Shown one piece after another: positions 48,001 to 55,900 of a stretch of DNA of 64,000 nucleotides. Made by a program: the position numbers and the translations under genes. Every line of letters begins with the position of its first letter. The first letter of the stretch is position 1. The notes under the pieces are model-generated. The model ran no database searches. It saw nothing but the letters and a program-made list of their open reading frames with translations, and had not been told where the DNA came from. This DNA is from Stenotrophomonas humi (GTDB lineage: Bacteria > Pseudomonadota > Gammaproteobacteria > Xanthomonadales > Xanthomonadaceae), in the NCBI RefSeq assembly GCF_001431415.1, contig NZ_LDJI01000011.1:1-64000 (forward strand). Direction: 5' to 3'.

Positions 48001-48555
48001 GGCAGTGGTCCGTTGACCACGACGCTCACCGGCTACCGCAATGGCGTGGCACGTCGCATAACGGTGGAAGTGGACCCCCGCGATGCCTGGTTGATCGATT
48101 CGATCAGTGCCGTCGATGCACAGCTGAGTTCGACGGCGGCACGTGCAGACATCGCGCAGGGCCGTATCGAAAGGACGATGACCCTGGCCACCGCAGGCAT
48201 GAAGGTGCTGATGGACAACACCAGTCCAGTGCTGCGCCCGGCGGACGTGCAGTTGACGCAGCTGGACAAGACGTTCCGTCTGTCGGCCGATGGCACCTTC
48301 ATGGATACCAATGCCTATGTGGTCCGCTTCGCCGATGGCTTCCGTGTGACCAGCCCGAACTACAACCCCGACCACGTCGACGGTGGCCCCGATTATCTGG
48401 GTGAGAGTGCGGTGCGCTACATGGGCCGCATGCTCAGGCTGGATACAACGGACCGCAGCAGCGTGCCGGCGTCGCGTTGGCTCGATGACGCAGAAGAGAA
48501 GGATGACGTCATTTCCTCTGCCGACGGCGCGGTCAATCTCGGGGCTCCCAACTGA
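30073..48555 (+). CDS. Giant two-partner-secretion exoprotein TpsA (LktA/filamentous-haemagglutinin-like)
   Basis: A 6160-residue surface exoprotein, one of the longest in such genomes. A long basic leader and signal peptide (about 1-47, hydrophobic LATAIGSVLGIALPLTVWA) precede the TPS secretion domain (about 55-290). There VDPHGLLVGSSGVLNVGSLS (from about residue 151) replaces the FHA-type NPNGI motif. From about 290 to 3400 are imperfect repeats of about 65-70 residues alternating SYNAIGNTT-type and LAGA-type strands, as in LktA-family adhesins. A Pro/Thr/Gly spacer lies near 640-660. A Trp/Tyr-rich island (3916-4033) and a helical island (4286-4448) interrupt the repeats. Residues 5017-5738 are a 38-residue tandem array. 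The C-terminus has no VENN motif or recognised toxin. Secretion should use the TpsB at 48555. Adhesion or biofilm is the likely role. Confidence 0.93.
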   Translation: MNRINATRKNRVSAKTSMRGEQHPRPAGLATAIGSVLGIALPLTVWAGDAGSSITTDGSTATTVTSPEANRWKVTTTTIKGRPSGNQVAFNSFKEFGVDAGQTVDLILPTKGGAQVHNLVNLVSDSRAYINGTLNGFLADESTVGGRVFFVDPHGLLVGSSGVLNVGSLSVATPTRAVMDDILAAGEGLDGLMYGTLKPEQLSRTGTVEIHGRINASNGVRVQARAIDVTGTIFVAVAPGSGRDANSSLQRVDETAVNTGGAGVPLTLVSDGGKIQLRAAAISDTGLGIRSAEATVSVGGAAKLSADDIELTATAVVDSGYDKDSAAFDEVKADLTGSLTDMSTLKDLGDALVNLGVDKVLGEQVSFLHASTIARVEVKDNATLDARNDITLHASTRQNIDNSAAGKAYEKGDFATDANGDPVKDANGNPVPKKHLLSLGAAYAQINATTEAIIRSGATVKAGGDVSVKADADTAMKLAAESFAVNNTTAAFTAAISNVNVDTKAVIEAGNAPITAGSVNVTAVNTSSIETSATARADNQGAVGLAGAISLQDIAAEARLDRNVTTHTTGGNSGDVTVQAASITSLNKTETLVAGPKSEPLPGQEQVEAISSGGDGLMSMAQSLAGAGIGAALGKLSGDTGGGGTGGGTTPTTPPKPAPFRLGGAISFVDGEHAAKASIAANAVIKSAGDIVVDSQVIDAQIGNHAISNVLAKGKSADGSAFALSGAITIANLEHDAQALVGSGAQLSAAHIGLASDVRLPRDFSALTGAVPNFSSFDAFKDSLSAAKDLITDPSDLFSSYSAAKGSAEEVAIGGAVSYFKAKNSARTDVASGASLKTTDTSGTAWSAALDGADHAGDARTRTFDAATDISATTEITALHAAGDLALKNLKTSNVGKGGTALGGSVGYTDYDNTAAAIVNDGVSIDAGAGSIAIDAVNKETIVLLALQSGQGGSIGVSGTVSALDLDSHTLAGVSNRATLTGGKIGISADEDMFVWSVAGAVAMSDSISVGASVAYQQMDTDTHAFIGAIPADFKTGSSSGSGQVNTGDLSVKAGSKGLSGAVAAAGAIAKSSSEQLKQQQDALAQKQNAENPGFLDSLKTRALGKVTALESMGKKADSDGSAGLTKYFDKAKGLLGSGSGQGGQGAQTPQPKFGIALSGSATVNRARQNTKADISNAVVKDNSGNGVKLDISAINKTLLVSISGALSVTAAGSDNNQGSASLAGGVAYGDIQNTTTAGLSSSSVQDAGDVNVTARNESEQVNVGLSVGVNASSDQTTAAAGAISATVAMSRNETAATLRGSSIQGKAGAAGDVDVKAVNESKIANGGGAIYAGGKAGMGAAVTYAEIKDDTRAGISGGSINGVDDVRVRAADASRIVAAAASGGASTQSNGVAIAGSVLVNQVANTTVASIDGGANISFGGDLEAFAGTANISDVRSTTDGCESGAGMDYCGSAIGGIEVNANADTGSKDSNTVDAAGRNESRSSIIAVAGMMQVGGNNAGVAFAYNTIKNTHAVSVNGATLTGTATSNVALTAADKADILAVSAGIGGSTGNFTGVGSASYNAIGNTTSVLVGNSVPDAQGNVTKNGATLSAGTIRLDASDEAFIGSLAGAATLGSKVAVGAALTINDIGNHSLALAEGAILDANTGKLGLSAANKAKILSGAVAVGAANNVAIQGSVGWSTIANTAEALLRGGSTRAGILDMDAANSSKIYTLAGAVAGSGTAAIGAAINVATIGDTTRASVDGTALEVSDRLDVDAVANATTKTLAIAGALAGTASIAGSNTSNFIDNTTEASISGISVHGAGVTGDVTVHADTQGKTYSLAGALALGGTAGVGAASSVNSIGGTTSAVVNAAALNNANSLVIDANNGSVIRSAAVSGAGAGTAAVAGSVTTNFISSHTRASLVDSVIDNVDADVVVRARDERNIDSLAGSAAVAGSVGVGAAVAYNDIGGSTSAEVKGNALDLDVGNLLVSADASGAAGGNGNRIRTIAAGLGGGGAVGGAASVAVNRMQGTVSARIWEGADVVAQNNVGVLAAQAQQIDVFAGSVGGGATAGIGLGTVVNLVNGTTEAGIYGPNTEVTALGNGAALSGVNSGRRNVANAHSNRTDASGLNFDTADLGTGTVDVHGVVVNAATRQQVNTVGVSGALGVTPIGSGAVAVMAAVNQIAGSTVATIKDARINQHGLGTSGDQEDASGGSANNAQSVDVRASHHVASTSYVAGIAASPGVFSGAGALSTSMFDSSSVASIDGATVRAADDVTVEANASQNALAIVAGAAAGIAGGAATGVVNDFNTTTRANVAGSMIRSGSLAVTANSDNAASLVGGAGAAGLGAAVAGAALVNTSSSTTQARVGEAGRTTDVAVSRALDVNARSRSDFNGLVVSGAAAGGAGVAGMAQVHLLENDTQAVIQNAKVVATDTSVMAEDILRLTSHSGALGVGFSGVGVGAGASVAILGSSVRANVLDSDINATGTVAVDAASDRAVEMVTVTAGAGLSTGIGGAASLLLAGMGSSGDSASELGGTFGSLKQLGSGEKVNGAALEGTLGAQGASSLNARGSVDIGNLQGRGDLVQAKVSGGSVAARTLEVTADTRMRSSNTVGGVGVGGVGVGGSFGMTGLYGVTEATLAAGTTQASKIDVVARAGDGAGGKAAELDVYAGGAGLVGIGAAVGIANLEQTVSASVQGNVNVAGQAQALDVRATDSSSLDVFATGMAVGAAAVGAVVARAERDANVGAWLGDSSVVNGFSDVVIGAESSGGVNAKAVGAAGGVLAGVSAAVALADDASRVNAWLGDRTQVSGVRGNVSVTAKARPDVSADAIGAAVAAGLAVGAAVADATSNAKVNAFVGADSVLTNRGGLNVLASVEGGAVDARAFAGSGGLYLAGAGAFATASSNNRVDAGLEERVTVRGDAVTQGNVTGFGRAGDVTVRANNSSRQDAQATGISVAGLLAAGVVKAKAASNAVTNLGIGESALLFAGNVTLAASGVDENRAGATAGTGGLLAGNAALASTHSTNSTSLHIDKNSSLDITRLHALASHDARYAGAADSTSAGMLNASGASVDNVADSDVSIGIGQDANLVSTGSITLRTENNYTSTLGSALAASAAGGGVLTGSASQVNTRLGGSSVIDVGQRALLRTGGQPGAGDTGALDIVASTRANTDDRAGLTTGGAINVAVVKAATQASLQNKVNIGNDARLQSSYMLNVGTYASTDIGASALVNTWGVLAAVGKSDADVTVDVDQQVNVAGGAKLESLHNAFVSAGQDGMNGWTSKLAANAVALGYSRGLIAIPDSSASSTVNSAATTRLAAGSNLLSGAFVSLGAYGNNVFRNADGSATGYNLGFIPVTVRDSRSLGNTLGDVIVDGTVVAGRYNVLDIVINADGTMGKSGGGGDVLEFDATRWNSAQLRAQLNAAGIHDFDESAGKAANTWSIGDLYAAGGDIILYGNNIRGAGSLTAKGAPRISIVNNSNDNLLLAGDILVPEYNGGNILYTGNSSQAVGIRTSENPGQGDAKVSIRNVGSNGSAIAAGGMISVTGGSLDIYNANGNINAWGEQLAENVSIDAPNGEVGYNLGSASWYGRVASSLWGKYSLASGISNPDDAAAYIANAVYGQAAANAGKSLTDYLLYQNSDASSNNGTGSILIYGACNYRVGDRDCTASSLQGQFYDGGQVSKYSYGSTNYLPKVNARNLFFSLNSQPGDVSAEAQGASPNTGSGINAGTGIKITAQYIDVNVALKAGKPVDYSAIVGDSPELRAWITAKDVQASKGIFDVPVEFVSRTGGDSQRIRLQYDSLNRQFIVPDISANGGGSIYLDGRIVSTSTSGSLNVVSGKGSVVINNGLADVGLQLGNILVGNGAPGQITIRDRLQNVTSWYLRDGSGKVTGYQGAINAPDWTSPGVSVLTSTGAYNPLSGMRGRWTQTANIRRNIHRADNGALTAENWRWVDPSGNTVYNGQQWSTSGVSYYRDSSNTNLFDSKVDGYFNTRGDTVYSGVKYRCEGDKNSSGCRYNYGFPDRNQFNDGGTWRTRWGLEAPMSGRLVVTNSVKADNAIAINFKSNDAGILDVDSGQSIRINGVLKNTDGSTFLKSVNGDIQSVSNNAKIITNNLTLEAGGSIGTITGALAGSAANPIDIQMVSYTDAKGQTVGAGNIVALAGGDVALDVDSAAKVRISAGNGSASGDVWLRAKYGIEGVNANTASITGGDITLYSTYGGIGSMNRPLILSANEYLRSDGTLDGGLVTAKAAESIALRDVSGDFWVKRIESSAGDVLVDAASGSIFSAAQRSASSFLSEEALASLRANLKLYQGAGDQSIISYQSQVDASYAEYFQLRGLGSVSDGQFVAGSNAITLYRSTAEAAKGMQLDDAGVAAYLAERYARLTEVFVDSFGTGWAQETAFAGGFNAGFRYELAGNAGDSTQATARKAQLHDSLTSESQWTQDQLRYVFNANALEPSNGSALNAEPVIVGRNVTLRARDDLGRLDREYIVSLADVNSGAISGDAALAMRLATTPGDVEMLDANGNVLTAQQVRDGMVVVSLRIKSTAPVVVDAKGTLDATVGGDTYIHGSSTLAFSHFSGGGSARIGSDGDILGAAGATAPVISVGKDLSLSALRSIMGADGTPLQVQINGTLLLANAGQHVRLTQQQGDLRIGIVNGNQDVVLNVIDGSLLSYLKGVTAVTGRDIQLVVTGDIQDEDGTALALRIITGGMLNGAAGGDVRLASGGDLPIGTLHADGDLQLLTTAGTLSADELEAGGALDATGYAGVDIATAKVGQKATLSAPMGDVVVGNLTAHSADLNAGRQVQLGDADIAQILKVLAVQAATLNAGAVVNSGGEAHIEANGFTMGAGSQLSAGKVVTVRSSGNVSLGRVAITGNDVGSTVTLSADGHIHSNGDAAVNIGGGSNVEVTLTAGKGIGQVAQPLTVDVGKLVAASSTQGDVVLELPNGGNVGSVAATEGQVVLAAGGHVQITSINAGDAVALDAVSANVDSIVAGGDLAAETTGYLDIVDAQVAGDARLISGGYLNLDNGTVGGNATLSSAGSTVIDTLTTQGTLDVTTGAVLTAQSLSSGAAMTLSSGGTLDVQQLVSGGNLDADAVGRLSIVDADVTGNATIDGQSDVMLGQLVVGQGLVITAATELTVDTLDVGGNSALTSGTDLSVTTFNGGGDLAASAGRDLTLGTGTVGGNATLSSVGATGIDTLSAQGTLDVSSGAALAAQALSSGAAMALSSGDTLDVQQLVSGGNLGADAVGTLSIADADVTGGATIDGQSDVVLGQAVVGQALAVNAAGDLSLGTGTVGGNATLSSVGAARIDTLSAQGTLDASTGAALAAQALSSGATMALSSGETLDVQQLVSGGNLNADAAGTLSIADADVTGNASIDGQTDVVLGQAVVGGELVVKAAADLTATALDVVGNSTLSSGRNTSVTTFNGQGDLAANAGGDLILGNGTVGGDATVSSVGSTTIDTLAVQGALDVRSGAALAARALSSGTSMTLSSGSTLDVQQLVSGGNLNADAAGTLSIADADVTGNASIDGQADVVLGQAVVGGELVVKAAADLTATALDVVGNSTLSSGRNTSVTTFNGQGDLAANAGGDLILGNGTVGGDATASSVGSTMIDTLAVQGALDVRSGAALAARTLSSGTSMTLSSGSTLDVQQLVSGGDLNADAAGTLSIVDADVTGNASIDGQTDVVLGQAVVGGELVVKAAADLTATALDVVGNSTLTSGRNTSVTNFNGKGDLATDAGGNASFDTVTVGGSMKLQAGKAIDVGTAVIGVDGTWLAGTDLTADEVTTGCNFSGDAGGTLAIGAVQAGCGLQLASTDSLSFDSLQAGADMGLTSRRGAVQGRSVDAGGSLQVNAADVIGINIAIAGADITANSGGAQQWGSYRAGGDARLTAGGDVVTGSGNSGGLQSIISGGSIQFDHVQAGTTASMDAQGGSLTGGVLRASSGDLAARDHLSLAQAMVDTRLNLAATDIDAQIAQSSSGSGPLTTTLTGYRNGVARRITVEVDPRDAWLIDSISAVDAQLSSTAARADIAQGRIERTMTLATAGMKVLMDNTSPVLRPADVQLTQLDKTFRLSADGTFMDTNAYVVRFADGFRVTSPNYNPDHVDGGPDYLGESAVRYMGRMLRLDTTDRSSVPASRWLDDAEEKDDVISSADGAVNLGAPN
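45121..47286 (+). repeat. Two-level tandem repeat array inside tpsA
   Basis: This 2166-base array is exactly 19 modules of 114 bases (38 residues). Four module types (beginning LxLGxGTVGG, LAAxxLSSG, LSIxDADVTG, LTATxLDVVG or similar) group into 456-base units. Units are 45121-45576, 45577-45918 (only three modules, lacking the fourth type), 45919-46374, 46375-46830 and 46831-47286. The last units and the second half of the third are nearly identical in DNA. This implies recent duplication or gene conversion. Confidence 0.93.
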
Positions 48556-50183
48556 TGAACCACAGGAACAGAAACATGTATCGAGGGATGCTCCTCATCG
48601 GCAGCGCGTTGTTGCCGTGCATTGCCAGCGCGCAGTCGACCACCACCAGTGAGGGCCAGACTTCGCAGCGGATCGATGACTACTACGAGCAGCGTCAGCC
48701 GCTGCAGCCGCGCAAGCCGGTGCTGGATCCGCTGCAACAGGAAACGCCAACCAGTGACGCGCCGGCTGCGGGCGATGCGACGACACGATTCCTGCTGAAG
48801 GAGGTCAGCTTCACTCCCTCCGAGCTGCTTGCGAGCGAAACACTGGACACCATCCGTACCCGCTACCAGGGGCGTGAGGTGAGCCTGGCGGAGTTGAACC
48901 AGATGGTGGCCGAGGTCAACGCGGCCTATGAGGCGCAGGGAATCACCACGGCCAAAGCATTGCTGCGCGAACAGTCCATCGAAGACGGTCGCGTGGAAGT
49001 CACCCTGCTGGAAGGGCGGCTGGGGCAGCTGCAGGTAACCGGCGAGGGTAAAGTGCCGGTGCGCTTTGTCGAAAAGCGCGTGCACCAGCCGGTGGGTGAG
49101 GTGGTACAGACCGATCGCCTGCGCGATGACCTGGTCTACCTCAACCGCACCAGCGATCTGCAGGTGCGCGCACTGTTGCGGCCGGGTGAAACCGCAGGGC
49201 AGACCGATATCGTGCTGATGACCGAAATGCCGGATCGCCGCAACTGGGGCGTGTTCGTGGACAACTCGGGTGTGGAGAGCACAGGCCGTGAACGTTACGG
49301 CGTGCAGGGGCAGTTCTGGGGGCTGGCAAGCATCAACGACCTGTTGGCCGGCTCGGTGGCGTATTCGCGCGGTGGATTGGAAGGACGTGTTTCCTACTCA
49401 GGCATCATCAACCAACGCAATGGCCGCCTGGGCGTGAATGTCTCGCGCAATCAGATCAACATCATCGACGGCGCCTACCGCGACCTCGACATCACTGGTG
49501 AATCCACCAATTACGGGGTCGACTTCACCCAGCCGTGGATCGCGAACCAGCATTGGCTGCTGTCCACCGTGGCCAGCATCGGTCGCAGCAACTCGACTTC
49601 GGAAATCGCCGATGTTCAGGTCTCCGAGATCGATTCGACCGTCATGACGTTGGGGCTGAACACCGGTTACCGCAACGATGGCTATGACTGGACCTTCTAC
49701 CAGGGCGTGTCGCGCATCCAGACCGACGAAACCCTGGCCAAGGGGCGCAATTTCACCACCGCCAACGGTAGTACGTCGTGGACGCAGCGCATTGGCGCAA
49801 GCGGGTTCCTGTATCGCGCGCAGTTGGGTTGGCAGTTCACCAATGGTGACTTCCTGCCATCGAGCAACCTGTTCCAGGTAGGTGGTATCGGCAGTGTGCG
49901 GGGCTATGTGCGCGGCGCCCTGTCAGGGGTGAAGGGCTACTTCGGCAGCGTGGAGCTGCACCGTCCGTATCGGCAGGCACACGATATATATGTGTTCTTC
50001 GACCACGGCGAGGTGCGGGGTGACTTCCCGACGGCCGCCAGCATCAGCAGCGTGGGGCTGGGCATGAACGGACAGTTCGCCCGCCGTTACAGTTACAGCC
50101 TGGACCTGGGGCACCCGCTGGATGATGTGCTCAAGGATCAGGACAGCGTGCGCGCCGATTTCCGCATCAGCGCACGCTGGTAA
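48555..50183 (+). CDS. Two-partner-secretion outer-membrane transporter TpsB (FhaC/ShlB family)
   Basis: A 542-residue transporter for the adjacent exoprotein. The signal peptide ends near ASAQ (residue 27). A Gln/Pro-rich stretch (about 30-70) precedes two POTRA domains (about 80-230, FLLKEVSFTPSELLASETLD through LVYLNRTSDLQVRALLRPG). The C-terminal 16-strand barrel region carries the VRGY motif (448-451, in GIGSVRGYVRG) typical of the family, and the protein ends with a strand FRISARW. Its ATG overlaps the tpsA stop codon (TGATG at 48553-48557), so translation is coupled. The partner relationship is inferred from this arrangement. Confidence 0.95.
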   Translation: MNHRNRNMYRGMLLIGSALLPCIASAQSTTTSEGQTSQRIDDYYEQRQPLQPRKPVLDPLQQETPTSDAPAAGDATTRFLLKEVSFTPSELLASETLDTIRTRYQGREVSLAELNQMVAEVNAAYEAQGITTAKALLREQSIEDGRVEVTLLEGRLGQLQVTGEGKVPVRFVEKRVHQPVGEVVQTDRLRDDLVYLNRTSDLQVRALLRPGETAGQTDIVLMTEMPDRRNWGVFVDNSGVESTGRERYGVQGQFWGLASINDLLAGSVAYSRGGLEGRVSYSGIINQRNGRLGVNVSRNQINIIDGAYRDLDITGESTNYGVDFTQPWIANQHWLLSTVASIGRSNSTSEIADVQVSEIDSTVMTLGLNTGYRNDGYDWTFYQGVSRIQTDETLAKGRNFTTANGSTSWTQRIGASGFLYRAQLGWQFTNGDFLPSSNLFQVGGIGSVRGYVRGALSGVKGYFGSVELHRPYRQAHDIYVFFDHGEVRGDFPTAASISSVGLGMNGQFARRYSYSLDLGHPLDDVLKDQDSVRADFRISARW

Positions 50184-50210
50184 CAGCACGCAGGCGCGGG
50201 CAGCGGCGGA

Positions 50211-52016
<1,806 letters not shown>

Positions 52017-52320
52017 CGGCGTAGTTTACCCGCTGCCGGGGGCTGGCCGGGTTGCCGGTTGCCGCGTGGAGCTGTGCGAGTGGCTGAAATCCGCTGTAGG
52101 GCGGCTGGTGACGAGGTCTTGTGGGGGAGAGCCATCCGTTAAAGGTCCCCCTCGCCATCCTTCCCCTCTGCCTGCGGCGGAAGGGAGGGGGTCTGGGGTG
52201 GAGGCCCCTTGAGTCAAGGAGGCGTGCTAAAGGTGGCCGGATATGCCAGCCAGAGCAAGCAGGGTCCGGGGTTTGCGCGGCAAACCCCGGAAACCCGCCA
52301 GGGGCGGAAGCCTGGTGGGA
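52017..52320. repeat. Intergenic region between recQ and dps with two large palindromes
   Basis: These 304 bases lack a supported gene. They hold an imperfect hairpin with arms CCCCCTC plus CCTTCC (52147-52164, 5-base bulge) and GGAAGG plus GAGGGGG (52179-52191). A perfect hairpin CCGGGGTTTG-CGCGG-CAAACCCCGG follows at 52266-52290. The second lies just past the dps stop on the minus strand and may end that transcript, though no T run follows. Confidence 0.55.
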
Positions 52321-52872
52321 TTACTGCAGCAACGAGCGCAGCATCCACGCGTACTTCTCGTGGGTCTGCAGGCGCTGGGTCATCAGATCTTCGGTCGGGG
52401 CGTCGTCGGCGTCGTCGGCCACGTCCAGAACCTTGCGTGCGGTGCGGCACACTGCCTCGTTGGCGACGACCAACTGGCGTACCATCTCCCGCCAGTCTGC
52501 GCTGTCGGTCAGGCCCGGTTCTTCGGCAATCGAGGTCAGGGCGGCGAATTCGCGGTAGGAGCCCGGGGCATTGAAGCCCAATGCGCGGATGCGTTCAGCA
52601 ACGTCGTCCAGGGCTGCCCACTGTTCGGTGTACTGGGTTTCAAACATGGTGTGCAGCGAGTTGAACATCGACCCGGTGACATTCCAATGGAAGTTGTGGG
52701 TCTTCAGGTAGAGCGTGAATGCGTCTGCCTGGAAGGCAGCCAGCCCATCGGCGATCTTCTTGCGATCGCCTTCCTTGATCCCGATATCGATGTTCGGGGC
52801 CGATGGGGCCGCCGATTCCAGTTTCTGCTTGCCGGTCTTGGTCTTTACCGGTGCTGCCTTGGTCTTCGCCAT
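52321..52872 (-). CDS. dps: DNA-protecting ferritin-like protein Dps
   Basis: A 183-residue Dps-family protein that forms 12-subunit shells, oxidises and stores iron, and shields DNA in stress and starvation. The intersubunit ferroxidase residues are visible in LYLKTHNFHWNVTG and in ETQYTEQWAALDDVAERIRALG. A basic Lys-rich N-terminal tail (AKTKAAPVKTKTGKQK) suits DNA binding. Downstream, ADWREMVRQLVVANEAVCRT completes the helical fold. The 88-base divergent region with hrpA has no clear OxyR site. Confidence 0.93.
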   Translation of the reverse strand: MAKTKAAPVKTKTGKQKLESAAPSAPNIDIGIKEGDRKKIADGLAAFQADAFTLYLKTHNFHWNVTGSMFNSLHTMFETQYTEQWAALDDVAERIRALGFNAPGSYREFAALTSIAEEPGLTDSADWREMVRQLVVANEAVCRTARKVLDVADDADDAPTEDLMTQRLQTHEKYAWMLRSLLQ

Positions 52873-52960
52873 GGGGAAATCCTCCTTGTGGATGAGATGG
52901 CTTTCACGATAGATCAGACTAACCCTTCAGATGTGATCAAAGTTTTAACCGATTCGATTG

Positions 52961-55900
52961 ATGAGCACTATCAACAAACCTTCCGCTCCCTCTCTGCACT
53001 CGCAGCAGCTCGCCGTCGATGGGGCCATGAGCCGCGATCGCGGTCGCCTGCTGGGGATGCTCGCGCGCTGGCGCGCCAAACCCACCGATGCCGTCGTGGG
53101 GGCCGCGTTCGAGCAGGCCCTGCAGGCATCGGTGCAGCGACGTGAGGCGCGGGCGCTGAACCTGCCGGCGATCACTCTGGACGACAGTCTGCCGATCGCA
53201 CGTGAAGCCGAGCGCATCACCGCGCTGATCCGCGACCATCAAGTAGTGGTGATCGCCGGTGAGACCGGTTCGGGCAAGACCACCCAGCTGCCCAAGCTGT
53301 GTCTGGCTGCTGGCCGTGGCGTGGCCGGGATGATCGGTTGTACCCAGCCGCGACGGATTGCCGCACGTGCGGTGGCCACCCGCGTGGCGCAGGAGCTGAA
53401 GTCCGAGCTGGGCACGGTGGTCGGCTACCAGGTACGCTTCACCGACCGCGTCGGCGATGACACCCGCATCAAATTCATGACCGACGGCATCCTGCTGGCT
53501 GAGATCAGCAGTGACCGCTGGCTGTCCAACTACGACACGATCATCGTCGACGAGGCGCATGAGCGCAGCCTCAATATCGACTTCCTGCTCGGCTACCTCA
53601 AGCAGCTGCTGAAGAAGCGCCCCGACCTGAAGCTGATCGTCACCTCGGCCACCATCGATACCTCCCGCTTCGCCCAGCATTTCGACGATGCGCCGGTGAT
53701 CAGCGTGGAAGGCCGCACGTTCCCGGTGGAAGTGCGTTATCGCCCGCTGGAAGGCGGGTCCGGCGGTGAAGGTGAGGATCGCGATGGCGAGCGCACCGTC
53801 AACGAGGCAGTGGTGGCGGCGGTGGATGAAATCACCGGGATAGACCCCCGCGGCGACATCCTGATGTTCTTCCCGGGCGAACGTGAAATCCGCGATGCGC
53901 ACCAGGCGCTGGAGCGCCGCAAGTACCGCGAAACCGAGGTGCTGCCACTGTACGCGCGGCTGTCGGTGAAGGACCAGGATCAGGTGTTCAACCCGGGCGG
54001 CAAGCGGCGCATCGTGTTGGCCACCAACGTGGCGGAAACCTCGTTGACGGTGCCGCGCATCCGCTATGTGATTGATCCGGGTTTTGCCCGGATCAAGCGC
54101 TACAGCCCGCGGCAGAAACTGGACCGTCTGCATATCGAAGCCGTGTCGCAGGCCAGCGCCAACCAGCGCAAGGGCCGTTGCGGCCGCGTTTCCGAAGGCA
54201 TCTGTTACCGGCTCTATTCGGAAGCCGATTTCCAGTCGCGCGCAGAGTTCACCGATCCGGAAATCCGCCGTTCTTCGCTGTCCGGCGTGATCCTGCGCAT
54301 GTTGCAGCTGGGCCTGGGCCAGATCGAGAAATTCCCGTTCCTGGAAGCGCCGGACGAACGCGCCGTGGCCGATGGCTGGCAGCAGCTGGCCGAGCTTGGT
54401 GCGATCGATGGCGAACGCAAGCTGACCGCGATCGGTCGGCAGATGGCGCGCCTGCCGGTGGACGTGAAGCTGGCCCGCATGCTGGTGGCCGCGCAGGCAC
54501 AGGGTTGTCTGCGTCCGATGCTGGTGATCGCCTCGTTCCTGGGTATCCAGGACCCGCGCGAGCGTCCGCCGGAAGCGCGCGCCGCGGCCGACAACGCGCA
54601 CGCGCTGTTCGCCGATGGCCGCTCCGAATTCGTCGGTGTACTGCGGTTGTGGGATGGCTACCGCCGGGCCCATGAAGACCTGACCCAATCCAAGCTGCGC
54701 GATTGGTGTGGCCGGCATTTCCTCGGTTTCCTGCGCATGCGCGAATGGCGCGAACTGCACCGCCAGCTGCGGGTGCTGTGCGAGGAGCTGGGCTGGAGCG
54801 AAGAGGCTGCGGCAACGGCGCTGGAACCGTTGCTGGCCGGTTCGTCTGCGCCGGCACCGGCGCGTGACGACGAAGCCAAGGCCAAGGTCACCCGTGGCCA
54901 GCAACACCGTGCCGCGCGCCTGGCCCGCGAAGGCAAGAGCGAGCCGGTAGCGGAGACCACCAAGGCCGCGCCTGCGAAATCCGCCAGCGACGACGCGCGT
55001 GGCGGGTTCAGTGAGAAGTTGCGCGCGGCCGCCTACCAGACGCTGCACCGCGCGTTGATCGTCGGCCTGCCGACGCAGATCGGACATCGCAGCGAGAAGG
55101 GCGATTTCCTTGCCCCTCGCCAGCGCCGCTTCCTGCCATTCCCCGGCTCGGCGCTCGCCAAACGGCCACCGCCATGGCTGCTGACCGCCACGCTGCTGGA
55201 CACCCAGAAAATCTGGGGCCTGACCAACGCGGCGATCGAGCCGGATTGGGTGATCGCCGAGTTGCCGCATCTGCTGCTGCGCAAGCATTTCGACCCGCAT
55301 TGGTCGCGCGCGCAGGGCCAGGTGCTTGCCTCCGAACAGATCAGCCTGTTCGGGCTGGTGCTGGCGCCGAAGAAGCCAGTGCATTACGGCCGCATCGCGC
55401 CGGGCGAAGCGCATGACATTTTTGTGCGGCAAGGGCTGGTCACCGGGGAAATCAACACCCGCGCCGGCTTTGTCGCCGACAACCTCAAGGTGCTGGAACA
55501 GGCGCGCGAAGAGGAAGCCAAGCTGCGCCGCGCCGGCATCGTGGCCGACGAAAACTGGCAGGCGCGCTGGTATCTGGATCGTATTCCGTCCGACATTCAT
55601 TCGGCCACGGGCCTGGACAGCTGGTGGAAAGCGTTGCCGACGGAGCAGCGTCGCACCCTGCAGTGGACGATGGCCGATCTGCTGCCGGGCGAGGGCAGTG
55701 AGCAGGACCGCTATCCCAAGTATTTCCCTCTGGGCGATGCACGACTGGCGCTGCACTACCGTTTCGAGCCGGGCGCCGAAGCCGATGGCGTGACGCTGGA
55801 TGTGCCGTTGCACCTGCTCAATGCGCTGGACCCGGCGCGACTGTCGTGGCTGGCACCGGGCTTTGTTGCCGAGAAGGCCTCCGCGCTGATCCGCAGCCTG

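Noticed and set aside
47287..48555. CdiA-type toxin domain at the TpsA C-terminus
   Set aside because: No VENN or similar motif, no recognisable toxin domain, and no small immunity gene follows; tpsB overlaps the stop.
52909..52936. OxyR site in front of dps
   Set aside because: Only ATAG at 52909 matches well; the other three tetranucleotides of the OxyR pattern agree poorly.
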